Assembly: GCF_000812565.1 (NCBI RefSeq)
Contig: NZ_JTAM01000002.1
Location: forward strand, 186,001 to 250,000
Length of the DNA: 64,000 nucleotides
Source of the DNA: Flammeovirga sp. OC4
GTDB lineage: Bacteria; Bacteroidota; Bacteroidia; Cytophagales; Flammeovirgaceae
Direction of reading: 5' to 3'
Of the stretch, positions 63,636 to 64,000 are shown piece after piece. A model generated the notes under the pieces. That model did not search any database. It was given only the letters and a program-made list of their open reading frames with translations, and was not told the origin of the DNA. The position numbers and the translations under genes are program-made. Within the stretch, counting starts at the first letter, position 1; each line of letters opens with the position of its first letter.

Positions 63636-64000
63636 TTATTCTCGGTAGTAAAAATGTTCTTCTTGATGAAATATAGCTTTGTTGATTTTAAGTATAACTT
63701 TTTTCTTATTTTTTATCTCTAAAAGCTCTTTCTCGTTGCGAATTGAATAGTTTTGGGAACCGGTCGTTATCACTAACGTATTGTCATCTAACATTTTGAG
63801 TCGATACTCTTTGTCCGATTTTATGGCGGAAAGCTCATTTTTTTCATAGAAAATTCCAAGTAGTTTCTTATTGTAGGGCTTAATGAAAAGGTGATGTTGA
63901 AGAAGAAAGTTTTTGATTTTTTCTTTATTTTCATATTGTATATTGAAGTATTTATCATCGACTTCAAATATAGCTTCTCCGTCGAAAGCAAACCTTTCGT
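63636..64000 (-). CDS. Paralogous secreted protein, C-terminal part (cut by window edge)
   Basis: The reading frame is open from the right edge to a stop at 63636, giving 120 residues; the start lies outside the window. It reads FAFDGEAIFEVDDKYFNIQY, then IKPYNKKLLGIFYEKNELSA and ends HFYYRE, matching the C-terminal domain of the adjacent 377-residue protein (FDGEYMIDIDKEYF, KPHNKKWMGIYYQN). Its stop is 60 bases upstream of that gene, so the two are likely a tandem duplicate. No family recognised. Confidence 0.7.
   Translation of the reverse strand, partial: ERFAFDGEAIFEVDDKYFNIQYENKEKIKNFLLQHHLFIKPYNKKLLGIFYEKNELSAIKSDKEYRLKMLDDNTLVITTGSQNYSIRNEKELLEIKNKKKVILKINKAIFHQEEHFYYRE

Noticed and set aside
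1-64000. tRNA, rRNA, CRISPR, insertion sequence or prophage features
   Set aside because: None seen: no cloverleaf ends, no regular spaced repeats, no transposase or phage protein motifs.

Overview
The window reads as one continuous stretch of an AT-rich chromosome from the phylum Bacteroidota, most likely order Cytophagales. Flammeovirga or a close relative is my guess from general gene style, not from a search. The evidence is many small outer-membrane beta-barrel proteins, two TonB-dependent receptors with an N-terminal carboxypeptidase-regulatory-like domain, a LytS/LytTR two-component pair, LVIVD-repeat lipoproteins, and several promoters of the Bacteroidota type (TTG, 17-23 bases, TAnnTTTG). 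I see no tRNA or rRNA gene, no CRISPR array, no insertion sequence and no prophage. Intrinsic terminators are frequent and clear and help define transcription units.

Layout. 0-6 kb: small beta-barrel proteins, a secreted S1/P1 nuclease, an MFS exporter overlapping a HAD phosphatase, and a histidine phosphatase. 6-12.6 kb: a MenI-like thioesterase, a sensor kinase, a probable structured noncoding RNA (8734-8912) of 6S-like architecture, nadC, a YcxB-like membrane protein, an alpha/beta hydrolase and a CarH/LitR-type B12-binding MerR regulator. 12.2-15.5 kb (minus): a tight cluster of a beta-barrel protein, two unknown proteins, a DivIVA-domain protein and folB. 15.7-26.7 kb: beta-barrel plus S41 peptidase, pyruvate dehydrogenase E2, a 1185-residue propeller/beta-barrel protein, an M42 aminopeptidase, nicotinamidase and ferritin. 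27-42 kb: etfBA, then a long minus-strand run (TPR protein, SMC, TonB receptor, LysM lytic transglycosylase, M16 peptidase) with a stand-alone 47-residue small gene at 36.6 kb. 43-52 kb: a split chromate transporter, lgt, a low-complexity secreted protein, and an uptake operon (Cys-motif small protein, structured leader, TonB receptor, PepSY membrane protein). 52-56 kb: a beta-barrel protein, a LytTR regulator with LytS kinase, and a divergent pair of LVIVD lipoproteins. 56-62 kb (minus): an operon of TetR, LolA-like protein, two FtsX-type permeases and a LolD-type ATPase, followed by an OM beta-barrel protein. 62.4-64 kb: tandem paralogous secreted proteins, the second cut by the window edge.

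How genes work together. The PepSY/TonB operon probably takes up a metal chelate. The TetR/LolA-like/ABC/beta-barrel set has parts for each layer of the envelope (inner-membrane ABC pump, periplasmic carrier, outer-membrane channel) and carries its own operator; it is the best candidate here for a coherent, poorly described system. nadC and the nicotinamidase gene both serve NAD metabolism; EtfA/EtfB form one electron carrier; SMC and DivIVA serve the cell cycle. The most notable non-protein signals are the 6S-like RNA, the structured leader at 47.8 kb, and several palindromes next to promoters.
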